Below are positions 43,390 through 51,878 of a stretch of 64,000 nucleotides of DNA, one piece after another. The position numbers and the translations under genes are program-made. This stretch comes from Xanthomonas hydrangeae (GTDB lineage: Bacteria; Pseudomonadota; Gammaproteobacteria; Xanthomonadales; Xanthomonadaceae). The DNA lies in assembly GCA_905142475.1 (NCBI GenBank), contig LR990730.1, positions 1,302,001 through 1,366,000 of the forward strand, written 5' to 3'. The notes under the pieces were generated by a model. The model worked only from the letters and a program-made list of their open reading frames with translations, had not been told where the DNA came from and did no database searches. Position 1 is the first letter of the stretch. Every line of letters begins with the position of its first letter.

Positions 43390-44756
43390 GCCTCACAACC
43401 CAACAATATGCAGCGCTTGCAAAAGATAGTTATGACAAGCCGCCGGAGACAGGGGAAAACAGTCGAACTGTCGTAATAGGTGATGTTTCATACAAGCGCC
43501 TTGAGTACATAGATAGTCCTTCAGGCTATCAGGGGATTATCTACCGACGGATCGATACCAACGAGATCGTTGTCGCCCATCGCGGCACTGAGACTGAGCG
43601 TGAGCTCAAGCAAGATGGTGTCTACACCGATGGCGGAATGGTCGCAGCACGTCACAACCGCCAGGCCGCCGAAGCAATTGAGTTGACCAAGCATGCGTTG
43701 GTCTATGCACAAAAAATCGGCAAGGACGGCGAAGCCCCCGACGTTACCGTCACCGGCCATTCCCTCGGCGGCAATCTGGCCCAGGTCACCGCCCACCACT
43801 TCGGGCTCAAGGGCGAGACCTTCAATGCCTACGGCGCGGTCAGCCTGGACCGGCGGGTTCCCGAGGGCGGCACTGATGTCATCAATCATGTGATGGCCGG
43901 CGATGCGGTCAGTGCTGCCAGCAAGCATTACGGCCAAGTCAGGCTCTACGCTACCCAGCAGGAGATTGCCACGCTGGAAAATGCCGGTTACGCCAATGAC
44001 CGCAGTCTTTTGGACGCTCGCAATCCAGCTGTCGTCAAACCACTCGCCGACTCGCACCGCATGCACAACTTCCTGCCGGTGGATGCCAACGACGCACCAG
44101 ACCGCTCGGTGCTGGAAGACCCCAAGGCGCAGCAGTTAGCCCGTCAATACGCGCCGATGATCGACAAATACCGCGATGACGTGGAAGTGTTGCGTGGTGG
44201 CTTAACGCTTGGTGCACGCGGTGGTTATGGCATGGCCGTCGATGCCATCGACCGTTTACGCGGCCCCCTGGAAACCGGCGCCGGAACGACAGAGATGGCG
44301 GCGGCACGCTGGCAAGAGGTGCAACAGCACATGCAAAGCGAAAACGCCCCGACGTATGTCGCGCCCGGCTGGAAGATGCCTATGGGCTCATCCGACAGCG
44401 AAGTGGATGCACCGGCAGCGCTGCGTGGTCGGTTCGGTGAGCCTGTATCCGCATCGGTTCCCAACGATCCGCTTTATCAGGCCATCCACAGCAAGCTCCC
44501 CGCCGGCACCTCGCCGGCCGAGGCCATGCATGCCACTGTCGAGGCCAAGCGCGTGGGTATCTTGCGTGTCGATCAGTTGCAAAGCGTGACCTCGCATCAG
44601 GACGCGGTTTGGATCGTCGGCCAGACACCAGGCTTCCGGGTCAAGGTGGATCTGTCCGAGACCGTGCCTTCATTGCAGGAAAGCATCCGCCAATCGCAGG
44701 CTCTAGACGCGCAACGCGCCCAGCCGGACATGACCCCGCCGGCGCGGGTGCTGTAA
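43386..44756 (+). CDS. Alpha/beta-hydrolase lipase effector with C-terminal T4SS-type tail
   Basis: A 456-residue cytosolic protein without signal peptide. Residues 1-240 are a DUF2974/class-3-lipase-like hydrolase: IVVAHRGTETERELKQDGVY, nucleophile elbow VTVTGHSLGGNLAQ (Ser126), a likely Asp in VMAGDAVSAA and His227 in SHRMHNFLP. A linker follows, then a C-terminal module (about residues 360-450: DPLYQAIHSKLPAGTS, VWIVGQTPGFRVKVDLSETV, SLQESIRQSQALDAQRAQ) that resembles, but is not identical to, the XVIPCD secretion signal and ends Gln-rich. Phospholipase activity against target membranes is the likely function. The two coupled upstream genes are presumed immunity factors. Xanthomonas T4SS effectors of this kind with phospholipase activity are known. 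Confidence 0.85.
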   Translation: MSLTTQQYAALAKDSYDKPPETGENSRTVVIGDVSYKRLEYIDSPSGYQGIIYRRIDTNEIVVAHRGTETERELKQDGVYTDGGMVAARHNRQAAEAIELTKHALVYAQKIGKDGEAPDVTVTGHSLGGNLAQVTAHHFGLKGETFNAYGAVSLDRRVPEGGTDVINHVMAGDAVSAASKHYGQVRLYATQQEIATLENAGYANDRSLLDARNPAVVKPLADSHRMHNFLPVDANDAPDRSVLEDPKAQQLARQYAPMIDKYRDDVEVLRGGLTLGARGGYGMAVDAIDRLRGPLETGAGTTEMAAARWQEVQQHMQSENAPTYVAPGWKMPMGSSDSEVDAPAALRGRFGEPVSASVPNDPLYQAIHSKLPAGTSPAEAMHATVEAKRVGILRVDQLQSVTSHQDAVWIVGQTPGFRVKVDLSETVPSLQESIRQSQALDAQRAQPDMTPPARVL

Positions 44757-44970
44757 AAAATAGTTCATAGAGCACTATCACTTCAGACCTGATGAAATAG
44801 GCTGGCCGCGTGTTGCCGTAATCGGCTTCAAGCTCATGAGCCATGGCATAAATTGGTAACCACAATCATGTTATCAGTAACCATATTGCGGATCTGGACG
44901 AAACCGAGGTCTGTGTGTTAAAGAAGCCGATGTACTTCAGGTGAATTAATTATATTTAGGTCATGCATTT

Positions 44971-45489
44971 ATGAGGCTTTGTGTTCTTTTGGTTTTTCCA
45001 ATTTTATATCTTCCTATAACTGCTTGGGCTCAAGGCTGTCCGCCAGGGCAGTATCAAATTGGTGGGCAGGGAGCTATCGCATGTGCGCCTATTCCCCAAG
45101 GAAGCTCCCAAGAGACTGCGCCAGCACCTCGGCCGCTGGGGAAATGGATCAAGACTTGGGGAGCAATCGCACACGATCCGATAAACGGAACCCTTGGTGT
45201 TGCAGTAGGTAAAATGTCTAAGCGTGAGGCGCAGGAAGACGCGCGAGCTAAATGCATCGAGGTTGGTGGAACTCAATGCAAAGACTGGGTCATCTACGAA
45301 AATCAGTGCGTCGCAATAGCAGGGCCTCAAAAGAATGGGGCTAACGCTTCAGGGAGGCTCCATTTCGCGCGAGGACCATCAATTGATGATGTTCAACGAG
45401 ATGCAGTGAATGCCTGCTCATCAGCAAATAGCATGCAATGTGGAACCCTTTATTCCGCGTGCTCGGAGCCGATTTTCCAAAAATATTGA
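44971..45489 (+). CDS. DUF4189-type secreted protein, paralog 2
   Basis: A 172-residue exported paralog: signal MRLCVLLVFPILYLPITAWA, hallmark QGCPPGQYQIGGQGAIACAP, DUF4189-like domain from KWIKTWGAIAHDP with REAQEDARAKCIEVGGTQC, YENQCVAIAGP and ending CSEPIFQKY. The DNA coding the hallmark region is almost identical to that of paralog 3, indicating a recent local duplication or gene conversion. It follows the lipase gene after 214 bp that hold no gene. Confidence 0.85.
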   Translation: MRLCVLLVFPILYLPITAWAQGCPPGQYQIGGQGAIACAPIPQGSSQETAPAPRPLGKWIKTWGAIAHDPINGTLGVAVGKMSKREAQEDARAKCIEVGGTQCKDWVIYENQCVAIAGPQKNGANASGRLHFARGPSIDDVQRDAVNACSSANSMQCGTLYSACSEPIFQKY

Positions 45490-45567
45490 CTTCGAATTTA
45501 AAATTGAAAGCGTCAAAAATAAAATATGGATATATGACTTCTAACTAAAAATATGTATGGGTACGTC

Positions 45568-46098
45568 ATGAATTATTTTAGCCTCTCAGCTTTTTCCATT
45601 CTACTCTTCTCTAGTGGCGCCTGGGCACAAGGTTGCCCGCCAGGGCAATATCAGATTGGTGGGCAGGGAGCTATCGCATGTGCGCCTATTCCCCAAGGAA
45701 GCTCTCAAGAGACTGCACCAGCGCCTCGGCCGTTGGGGAAATGGATTAGTACTTGGGGTGCAGTTGCAATGGGGTCGCTGGGACTGGAACGAAACTACGG
45801 CGTAACGACCGGCAAGCTATCAAAGGCAGAAGCGGAGAGTGACGCGCTCGCTCGTTGCGCAAAGCACGGTGAGAAAAATTGCAAAATCGGCCTCTCATAT
45901 TTCAATCAATGCGTTGCCATTGGAGAGCCACAGATTGATGGAAAACCCAACCTGGTTGGCGATGTTCAGTTTTATGGGTCAGCATCTGTTGAAAAAGCAT
46001 CTGCAGCTGCACAAGCGGCCTGTGAACGGGATAATCCAAAGAATAGCTGCAAGGTAGTTTATCAGGCATGTACTGAGCAAATTTTCAAATATTTTTAA
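45568..46098 (+). CDS. DUF4189-type secreted protein, paralog 3
   Basis: A 176-residue exported paralog: signal MNYFSLSAFSILLFSSGAWA, hallmark QGCPPGQYQIGGQGAIACAP, domain start KWISTWGAVAMG, KAEAESDALARCAKHGEKNC, YFNQCVAIGEP, ending CTEQIFKYF. The first 40 residues after the signal match paralog 2 closely while the rest diverges, a mosaic pattern. ATG 45568 is preferred to ATG 45553. AT-rich leader DNA precedes it. Confidence 0.83.
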   Translation: MNYFSLSAFSILLFSSGAWAQGCPPGQYQIGGQGAIACAPIPQGSSQETAPAPRPLGKWISTWGAVAMGSLGLERNYGVTTGKLSKAEAESDALARCAKHGEKNCKIGLSYFNQCVAIGEPQIDGKPNLVGDVQFYGSASVEKASAAAQAACERDNPKNSCKVVYQACTEQIFKYF

Positions 46099-46124
46099 GA
46101 TTTAAGCCTCAGCGGGGATCACAT

Positions 46125-46280
46125 ATGCCAAAGCAAATTGCCAAGAATACTTCTTTTACACCGCCATCATGCCGAGGCGAAGTAGATCAGCGATTTTCCG
46201 GATTTCCGCAGTCGGCTCAGCCTCAAGAGGGCAGTGGTTCTAGAGGTATAGCTAATCAGGGTGATAGACGACTGACTTGA
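46125..46280 (+). pseudogene. Possible relic of a virB6 C-terminal tail
   Basis: A 51-codon frame (ATG 46125 to TGA 46280) without ribosome site, whose end GSGSRGIANQGDRRLT resembles the virB6 end KGSRGLAGQNSRDQA. It directly precedes paralog 4, as virB6 precedes paralog 1. The match is short, so the relation is suggestive. Confidence 0.4.
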
Positions 46281-46297
46281 GTCGAATAGAGGTACTT

Positions 46298-46822
46298 ATG
46301 AAATTTAGCTGGGCATTGATTTTTTCCGCGCTGTGCGCTGCCGGAGCTGCTAAGGCGGAGCAAGGTTGTCCGCCAGGCCAGTACCCTATCGGCGGCCAAG
46401 GTGTTGCCGCATGCGCTCCGATTCCCCAAGGAAACTCAGAACAGACAACACCTGCACCTCATCCGCTAGGAAAATGGATTAAAACCTGGGGGGGCGTTGC
46501 ACTTGATGAATCCGGTGCTGGTGCAGTAGGAGTCGCAAGTGGAGAACGCTCTAAACGAGAAGCGCAACAAGCTGCTTTATCTAGTTGCCTTGGAGCAGGA
46601 GGCAAAGATTGCCGCGACTGGGTGACTTACTTTAATCAATGCGCAGCTGTAGCAGAACCTTATCAGGATGGAAAATCTTCTGATGGAAAATTACAATTTT
46701 CCACAGGCGCGGCATTAGAGAAAGTTACAGCTAAGGCAGAAAAAGACTGTGCCGCTGCAAATAATAGTTCGTGCAGAGTTATTTATTCCAACTGCTCGGA
46801 TCCGATCTTTGAAAAGTTTTGA
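46298..46822 (+). CDS. DUF4189-type secreted protein, paralog 4
   Basis: A 174-residue exported paralog: signal MKFSWALIFSALCAAGAAKA, hallmark EQGCPPGQYPIGGQGVAACA, domain start KWIKTWGGVALDE, REAQQAALSSCLGAGGKDC, YFNQCAAVAEP and ending CSDPIFEKF. ATG 46298 has gaggt 8 nt upstream. It is 36 bp from paralog 5 and probably cotranscribed with it. Confidence 0.85.
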   Translation: MKFSWALIFSALCAAGAAKAEQGCPPGQYPIGGQGVAACAPIPQGNSEQTTPAPHPLGKWIKTWGGVALDESGAGAVGVASGERSKREAQQAALSSCLGAGGKDCRDWVTYFNQCAAVAEPYQDGKSSDGKLQFSTGAALEKVTAKAEKDCAAANNSSCRVIYSNCSDPIFEKF

Positions 46823-46858
46823 CATTCATTGTATACACTACCATCGGTGGGTATTGAG

Positions 46859-47389
46859 ATGAAATTATGTAATATCTGCTTATTGCTCCTGCTGAGCATT
46901 GCATTTTCAGCTATGGCTGAGCAGGGATGTCCCCCTGGGCAGTACCCCATTGGCGGGCAAGGTGTCGCTGCATGTGCCCCTATACCACAAGGATCACAAG
47001 ATAATCTTGAACAGCAGCAATCACCACGTCCTACAGGCAAATGGATCAAAACTTGGGGGGCTGTGTCGCTTGATAAATCTGATGTGGGAGCTTTAGGCGT
47101 TTCAGTAGGGAAACTTTCTAAGCGCGAAGCTCAGCGAGATGCGATAGCTGGGTGCATCAAGGCGGGAGGAAAGAACTGCAAAGATTGGGCGGCATATGAA
47201 AACCAGTGTGCTGCAGTTGCAGAGCCTTATAAAGATGGACGTTCGTCAGCAGGAAGCTTGCATTTCAGAACGGGAGCTTCAGCTGAGGATATTCAGCGCG
47301 AGGTCAAAGACATTTGCTCATCAGAGAACAACGGGGAATGTCGAGTGATTTACGCTGCGTGCTCCGAGCCAATCTTTCAGAGGTATTAA
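46859..47389 (+). CDS. DUF4189-type secreted protein, paralog 5
   Basis: A 176-residue exported paralog: signal MKLCNICLLLLLSIAFSAMA, hallmark EQGCPPGQYPIGGQGVAACA, domain start KWIKTWGAVSLDK, REAQRDAIAGCIKAGGKNC, YENQCAAVAEP and ending CSEPIFQRY. ATG 46859 gives the signal peptide; the frame opens at 46829. Followed by IS66 and virB6 relics rather than directly by paralog 6. Confidence 0.85.
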   Translation: MKLCNICLLLLLSIAFSAMAEQGCPPGQYPIGGQGVAACAPIPQGSQDNLEQQQSPRPTGKWIKTWGAVSLDKSDVGALGVSVGKLSKREAQRDAIAGCIKAGGKNCKDWAAYENQCAAVAEPYKDGRSSAGSLHFRTGASAEDIQREVKDICSSENNGECRVIYAACSEPIFQRY

Positions 47390-47549
47390 TTACATGTATC
47401 GCTCTTTGAGCTTAACAGGGCGCTCATCGTTTCTCAGCAGGCTCAGGCCGGGCAGAGCGTTGATCAGCCTTTGTGATTCTGCGATGTCATCTTGAATCGT
47501 CAGCTAAGCGGACTTGATCTGTTTACCCAAGGCCTCGACCTCTCGGCTG
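47390..47549. other. Spacer of unknown origin before the IS66 relic
   Basis: No gene recognised; the DNA between the paralog 5 stop and the IS66 fragment has no clear frame on either strand. Confidence 0.35.
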
Positions 47550-47647
47550 ACCACCAAGTACGTCGATGGACTAACGCTTTACCGTTTCGGAAAAGTCTTG
47601 AGTCGCCGTGGCATCGATATCCCGCGTCAGACGTTGTCACGTTGGAA
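47550..47647 (+). pseudogene. Internal fragment of an IS66-type transposase gene
   Basis: The frame from acc 47553 reads TKYVDGLTLYRFGKVLSRRG and then IDIPRQTLSRW, closely following the conserved IS66 TnpC segment. It has no start or stop of its own and ends abruptly at the junction with virB6-like sequence (about 47648). Confidence 0.7.
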
Positions 47648-47890
47648 GCAGCGATTTGGCAGGGTAATATGAGTACATTCCTGACTTATACGGCATTCCG
47701 TGGTGGCGCCTCAACTCCTGGACCGCAGGGGCCGGATGCGCAGAATTATTAAGCCGCATGCGCCAGACATGCGGCAGAACGAACAGCGCATCAAATACCT
47801 GTTAAGAATAGCTCTACGGTATCCACTGATACAGGAAATGATAGTCAACGAACAACAGGCTTAATGGGCTCTGCAAACAAAAACTCCCAG
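47648..47890 (+). pseudogene. Relic of a virB6 3' end
   Basis: gcagcgatttggcagggtaa at 47648 repeats virB6 DNA around 41003 with few changes. The frame reads AAIWQGNMSTFLTYTAF and GGASTPGPQGPDAQNY before a stop at 47752, versus AAIWQGNMGTFMAYSAF in virB6. In another frame the following bases give TVSTDTGNDSQRTTGLMGS, recalling the virB6 tail. It is placed directly before paralog 6, as in the intact virB6-paralog 1 pair. Confidence 0.8.
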
Positions 47891-47924
47891 AAATGCTTGA
47901 TTGCCAATACATTAGGAGCATGCA

Positions 47925-48431
47925 ATGAGATATTGGTCTTTGATTTTTTTGTGCTTATGTGCCGTTTTTACGCATTTCGACGGTTATGCGCAAACACGCT
48001 GCCCGATGGGTGCTCAGATGGGTAGTATTCAGTGTATTCCAGATGAGCCTGTTTTGGGCTCCAGCCAAGACGAGCCAGTAAAGTCTGTACCCAACGGCGA
48101 GTGGATCAAAACCTGGGGAGCAATTGCTCGGGCCTCGGACAATAGCGTTGGCGCTACTTCAGGAAAGCTTACTAAAAAAGATGCTGAGGAAGAGGCGCTT
48201 CGTCAATGTTCTACAGGTGGAGGAATAAACTGCAAGGTGGAACTGGCATATCAAAACCAATGTGTCTCTCTCGCTAACTCCATTGGCGGTTCAGGTTCAG
48301 GTGGGATGGCAACTGGTGGCTCAATCAAGGAGGCAGAGGAGAGAGCGCTGTCAAAATGCACAGGTGGGACAAAAAATGAGTGTGAAGTAATCTACTCTAA
48401 GTGCTCTCTGCCTCAATTTAATAAATTCTAA
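47925..48431 (+). CDS. DUF4189-type secreted protein, paralog 6 (divergent)
   Basis: A 168-residue exported paralog: signal MRYWSLIFLCLCAVFTHFDG with cleavage near YAQ. The N-terminal hallmark is replaced by TRCPMGAQMGSIQCIPDEP. The domain start EWIKTWGAIARAS is conserved, as are DAEEEALRQCSTGGGINC, YQNQCVSLA and the ending CSLPQFNKF. It contains a Gly/Ser-rich insert (GGSGSGGMATGGS). Most divergent member of the array, preceded by the virB6 relic. Confidence 0.82.
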   Translation: MRYWSLIFLCLCAVFTHFDGYAQTRCPMGAQMGSIQCIPDEPVLGSSQDEPVKSVPNGEWIKTWGAIARASDNSVGATSGKLTKKDAEEEALRQCSTGGGINCKVELAYQNQCVSLANSIGGSGSGGMATGGSIKEAEERALSKCTGGTKNECEVIYSKCSLPQFNKF

Positions 48432-48548
48432 GGAAACTCCGAACAACGCATCCCAGCTGCGCGACACTACCCACCTACGTTGAGGAATGATCCATGCAAC
48501 TGACGTTTGGTCTGGGCAAGCTCCAGCAGGCCAATGAGGGGTATACCT

Positions 48549-50471
48549 TCAGGCTTCAAGTGAAGTGGATGCGTCCGTATGGATCGGCGGTTGTGAGTTT
48601 CCTTCCCGAAGCGTCAGGTATGGGTTGTTTGGCGGAAGCTCCCCAAATACACCCTGCCAACGCTCAAGCAGGTAGCCGTGGAGCCGTCGCGACTTGCGAG
48701 GTCCGGTTACTTCGCACGTCCAGATGTTCAGGCCATTGGCTTGCTTACGATGTAGGTGCAATTTCTCAAATCTCCTTTGCGCCCACTGCCAATCTGCAAT
48801 CTCTTCACGCTTGGCATAGTCAGCGATTTGAGGATGTTCTTGCGCATAGCGCTGAAACACACCTGGGCTTACCAGATAGACGGCATCCGCCACGATATGC
48901 ACCAGCGCCTTAGCGTCGTTGATGACGAGTCGTCGCGACGCAATCGCCTGCTGCAGCCATGTCACGAAATGATCGGCTGACATTTGAGTTGAGGTGCCAT
49001 TCGACTCATTCCTAGATGGGTGGGCGCTAGTCGATATTGGATTTTCTTTCGCTGGGACGAACTCGCTCCCCTGGTGTGGCTTTCCGGGAGCTTCAGGGGT
49101 TGGCTGAAACGATGAGTTTTTTTGGTCATCGGCCTTCGGTTGATCTGGTGCCCCAATCATTGCCAGCAATTCATCCATCATGTCCGGCGCGTTTTTCGCT
49201 ACGGGCTGTGTGCTCAAAGAAGGCTTCGATTCCAACGGCGGATTGGCTCGATCATCGGCGGTGTCCTGCATGGAAGAGTCAAACAAGTCCGGCGCACTCT
49301 CGCCGGTTGCCTCGGCACCTTCGCCTGCTTCAACAAGCACCGTCCCCGCGTATGCGGCCGGCCTCTCACCAGCCTCCCAGATCAGGGCGGGCGAGAGCCG
49401 CAGTAACGTAAAGGCATGTGACCAGCCGCTTGAGCTGGTCACCGTTGCACGCCAGATCGCTTTGCCGTCCGGTGCGGGCTGGAGCATGCTGTGCTCTTGA
49501 AGAACGTTGAACACAGCCGAGTTGCTCGCAGGGATGCCGTCTATGCCTTGCGATAACAGGTGGGCACGCAACTTGTCCGAAACAGTCTTGCTCACCAGCC
49601 ATAGCGCATCTTCCGTGAGCCAGCCATCTGATGCCTCTGGCTGGTTCAGCTTCAGCTGCTCTTTTAGCAGGTAGCGCAGCCCCTCAAGCAGCTTGCGTTG
49701 CAATGCGTGTTTTGGTGCGGCCATCACTTTCGCCGGATCTCCACCAAGCTCCTGCGCAACCGATGCGCGATCGGCTTGGACCACCAATTCGCCAAGCATG
49801 TCGCCATGCTCATATTGGCCGGACAGCACGTAAAGTAACTGGGACCATAGGGTTGGATAACCGCTGAGCCAGTCAAGCGCGGCGCTATCGAGTATCCGGG
49901 TGTAGAGCAACCCAGTAGCAGCCCCATGCAAGCGATATTCGCGACCCTCGCGATGGCGAAAACGATACGGCTGGTTCAGTGGTCCATGCCAGGGGTGCCA
50001 GGTCCTCCCACCCTGCAGCTCTACATGCAGATCGACAGCGATCTTGCCGATGTCGTGTAGCAGTGCGGCATAAGCAACAGCTGCAGTCCAAGCCTCCGCT
50101 TGCGCCGCTTGGTCCTCAGGCGAAGCTCCCGCGGGAAGCAGGTGCGACTGTCGCAGCTTCAACGCGAACGCAACGATTTCAAGGCCATGATCCAGCATGC
50201 CTCCCAGGTAGGCGTGGTGATGGCTTTCAGACGCTGGGAATTGCTGCACAAGAGCCGCATAGCGCTCAAGCGGGACTCGATAGAGCGAGTGGAACTGCTT
50301 GCGGGATAGAGAGGTACGCTGCCAGATATGTTCCAGAAGCTTCTGGCGTCGAGGTGTAGCCAGCAGTTCCGCTGCCGGCTTGGGCTGCAACAGCCCTTTG
50401 CTAAGCGCCGTCTCGGTCACTGCCGCAACAGGTGGCAGGACGGCGGCCTTTCGTTGAAACAATCTGAGCAT
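48549..50471 (-). CDS. MobH-family relaxase (TraI_2 type)
   Basis: A 640-residue DNA relaxase that nicks oriT to start ICE transfer. The N-terminal TraI_2 domain (about residues 30-330) has the three-His region ESHHHAYLGGMLDHGLEIV and the HD motif YAALLHDIGKIAVDLHVEL (H139, D140), typical of MOB-H enzymes. A Pro/Ser-rich linker (about residues 390-500) and a C-terminal TraI_2_C domain (MSADHFVTWLQQAIASRRLV, DAVYLVSPGVFQRYA) follow. ATG 50471 is the only reasonable start. Its 450-bp upstream gap is the natural place to look for oriT. Confidence 0.92.
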   Translation of the reverse strand: MLRLFQRKAAVLPPVAAVTETALSKGLLQPKPAAELLATPRRQKLLEHIWQRTSLSRKQFHSLYRVPLERYAALVQQFPASESHHHAYLGGMLDHGLEIVAFALKLRQSHLLPAGASPEDQAAQAEAWTAAVAYAALLHDIGKIAVDLHVELQGGRTWHPWHGPLNQPYRFRHREGREYRLHGAATGLLYTRILDSAALDWLSGYPTLWSQLLYVLSGQYEHGDMLGELVVQADRASVAQELGGDPAKVMAAPKHALQRKLLEGLRYLLKEQLKLNQPEASDGWLTEDALWLVSKTVSDKLRAHLLSQGIDGIPASNSAVFNVLQEHSMLQPAPDGKAIWRATVTSSSGWSHAFTLLRLSPALIWEAGERPAAYAGTVLVEAGEGAEATGESAPDLFDSSMQDTADDRANPPLESKPSLSTQPVAKNAPDMMDELLAMIGAPDQPKADDQKNSSFQPTPEAPGKPHQGSEFVPAKENPISTSAHPSRNESNGTSTQMSADHFVTWLQQAIASRRLVINDAKALVHIVADAVYLVSPGVFQRYAQEHPQIADYAKREEIADWQWAQRRFEKLHLHRKQANGLNIWTCEVTGPRKSRRLHGYLLERWQGVFGELPPNNPYLTLREGNSQPPIHTDASTSLEA

Positions 50472-50921
50472 GCCTACTCCCAGTGATGATGCAGGGCAGG
50501 GATGGCCTTTTTCCTTTTCCAGGTAGCCCCATTTCCCTTGGGCACCATTCCCTTAGCACCGCCCTTCTACCCTTCTGCCTTTGGGTTACACCATTTCCGC
50601 CGATCACTAGCGAGCATCAATCGGATGTGGGCGCTCCCCTTTTGCGCCTTTACCCGGCCTATCGGCTCAAGCACGCTGGCCGCAACCAGACCTCCCAAGA
50701 CAGGAAGCAGCTAAAGCCATGCAGGCATCAACGCTGCCGAGGCCTGGTCAGCATTGTTTCAATGAGTTAAAAATAACCCATAATGGGTAGGCACGGATCA
50801 ATGCATTGGACTGCAGCGGGCCGATGACCACGGGCGATACCACGATGCAGATTTGCTACACATCGAGGCCTGAAGCATCAGCAGCAATGCGTCGATGCGC
50901 TTGGAGGAAAGGAGCAAGGAC
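50472..50921. other. Intergenic region upstream of relaxase (candidate oriT region)
   Basis: About 450 bp between divergent relaxase and diguanylate cyclase genes with no supported gene. It has a C/T-rich part with iterated cccttt/cccttg/cccttc motifs (50507-50590) and the palindrome accca-taa-tgggt near 50777. MOB-H oriT sites are poorly defined, so this remains a candidate only. Confidence 0.35.
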
Positions 50922-51878
50922 ATGATGGTTCAGCATGAGGACGAACGACGCACCCCGCCAAAAGCGAGCACCCTGCTGCGAGTGCTGAGCGCTCTTCCGT
51001 TCGGCATCGCGTGGGCCAGCTTTCCTGATGGAAAAATTCAGTACTGCAATGCGGAGTTCGTTCGTCTATTCGGCCACGACGCCAGCCAATTCCGTACAGT
51101 CGATCAATTCGTGGACAGCCTCAATCTTCATGAACGGCAGCGCGAAATGGTACGCAAGCGCTGGCTAGACATCGAACTGCATCACTCGGCACATCCTGTT
51201 GCGACCGGTGATATGGAGATTGATGTCATGACCAGCGGAGGGTCAATCCGCACGGTGTTGCACTCGGGTTTGATACTTCACGACGAGAAGCTGGCGGTAG
51301 CGATCTTCAAGGACTTTTCTGCTGTGCAGTCCAATCGCCGCCAGCTTTTGGAGCTTATCTATCGAGACGATCTGACTGGTGTTTCCAATCGGCGTGGCCT
51401 ACGCGAGCGTTGGCATGCGGAGGTCTCCGAAGATCCGCAGCGTCGACTTGCATTCCTCATGCTGGATCTTGATCACTTCAAACCCATCAATGACTCCTAT
51501 GGGCACGCGGTAGGTGACACCGTGCTTCAGATCATCGCAGAGCGACTGAAAGGGGCTGTGCGAGAGACAGACTTGGTATGCCGCCTCGGTGGCGATGAGT
51601 TCGGTATCTTGCTTGTTGCACCAAGTGACCTGTCTCATATCGAGATGGTCTGCAGCCGCATACTGGAGTCGGTGAATACGCCGCTTCTAGTGGACAACCT
51701 AAAACTTAGTGTCGGCGTCAGCATTGGCGCCTGCCTCTATCCCGATCAAGCTACTGATAAGCACGAACTACTGCGGCGCGCTGACCGAGCCCTGTATCAA
51801 ATCAAAAGGACCGGGGCAAAAGGTTCCTGGCGCTGGTTCACAGGAGAGCAGCCAGTCGAAGGCCTGGCTATTTCTTGA
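50922..51878 (+). CDS. PAS-GGDEF diguanylate cyclase
   Basis: A 318-residue cytosolic enzyme that makes c-di-GMP. An N-terminal PAS domain (ALPFGIAWASFPDGKIQYCN, FVRLFGHDASQF) is followed by a GGDEF domain from about residue 150: DDLTGVSNRRGLRERW, AFLMLDLDHFKPINDSYGHAVGD, then the intact active site RLGGDEFG (GGDEF at 223-227). The product-inhibition I-site RETD (214-217) lies exactly five residues before GGDEF, so feedback control is expected. ATG 50922 has aaggagc 8 nt upstream. Carriage on an ICE next to the relaxase suggests that the element can shift its host between motile and sessile states. Confidence 0.92.
   Translation: MMVQHEDERRTPPKASTLLRVLSALPFGIAWASFPDGKIQYCNAEFVRLFGHDASQFRTVDQFVDSLNLHERQREMVRKRWLDIELHHSAHPVATGDMEIDVMTSGGSIRTVLHSGLILHDEKLAVAIFKDFSAVQSNRRQLLELIYRDDLTGVSNRRGLRERWHAEVSEDPQRRLAFLMLDLDHFKPINDSYGHAVGDTVLQIIAERLKGAVRETDLVCRLGGDEFGILLVAPSDLSHIEMVCSRILESVNTPLLVDNLKLSVGVSIGACLYPDQATDKHELLRRADRALYQIKRTGAKGSWRWFTGEQPVEGLAIS

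Noticed and set aside
44641-44865. Minus-strand ORF after the lipase gene (AHELEADYGNTRPAYF region)
   Set aside because: Protein-like over about 25 residues, but it has no ribosome site, overlaps the lipase 3' end and no family was recognised.
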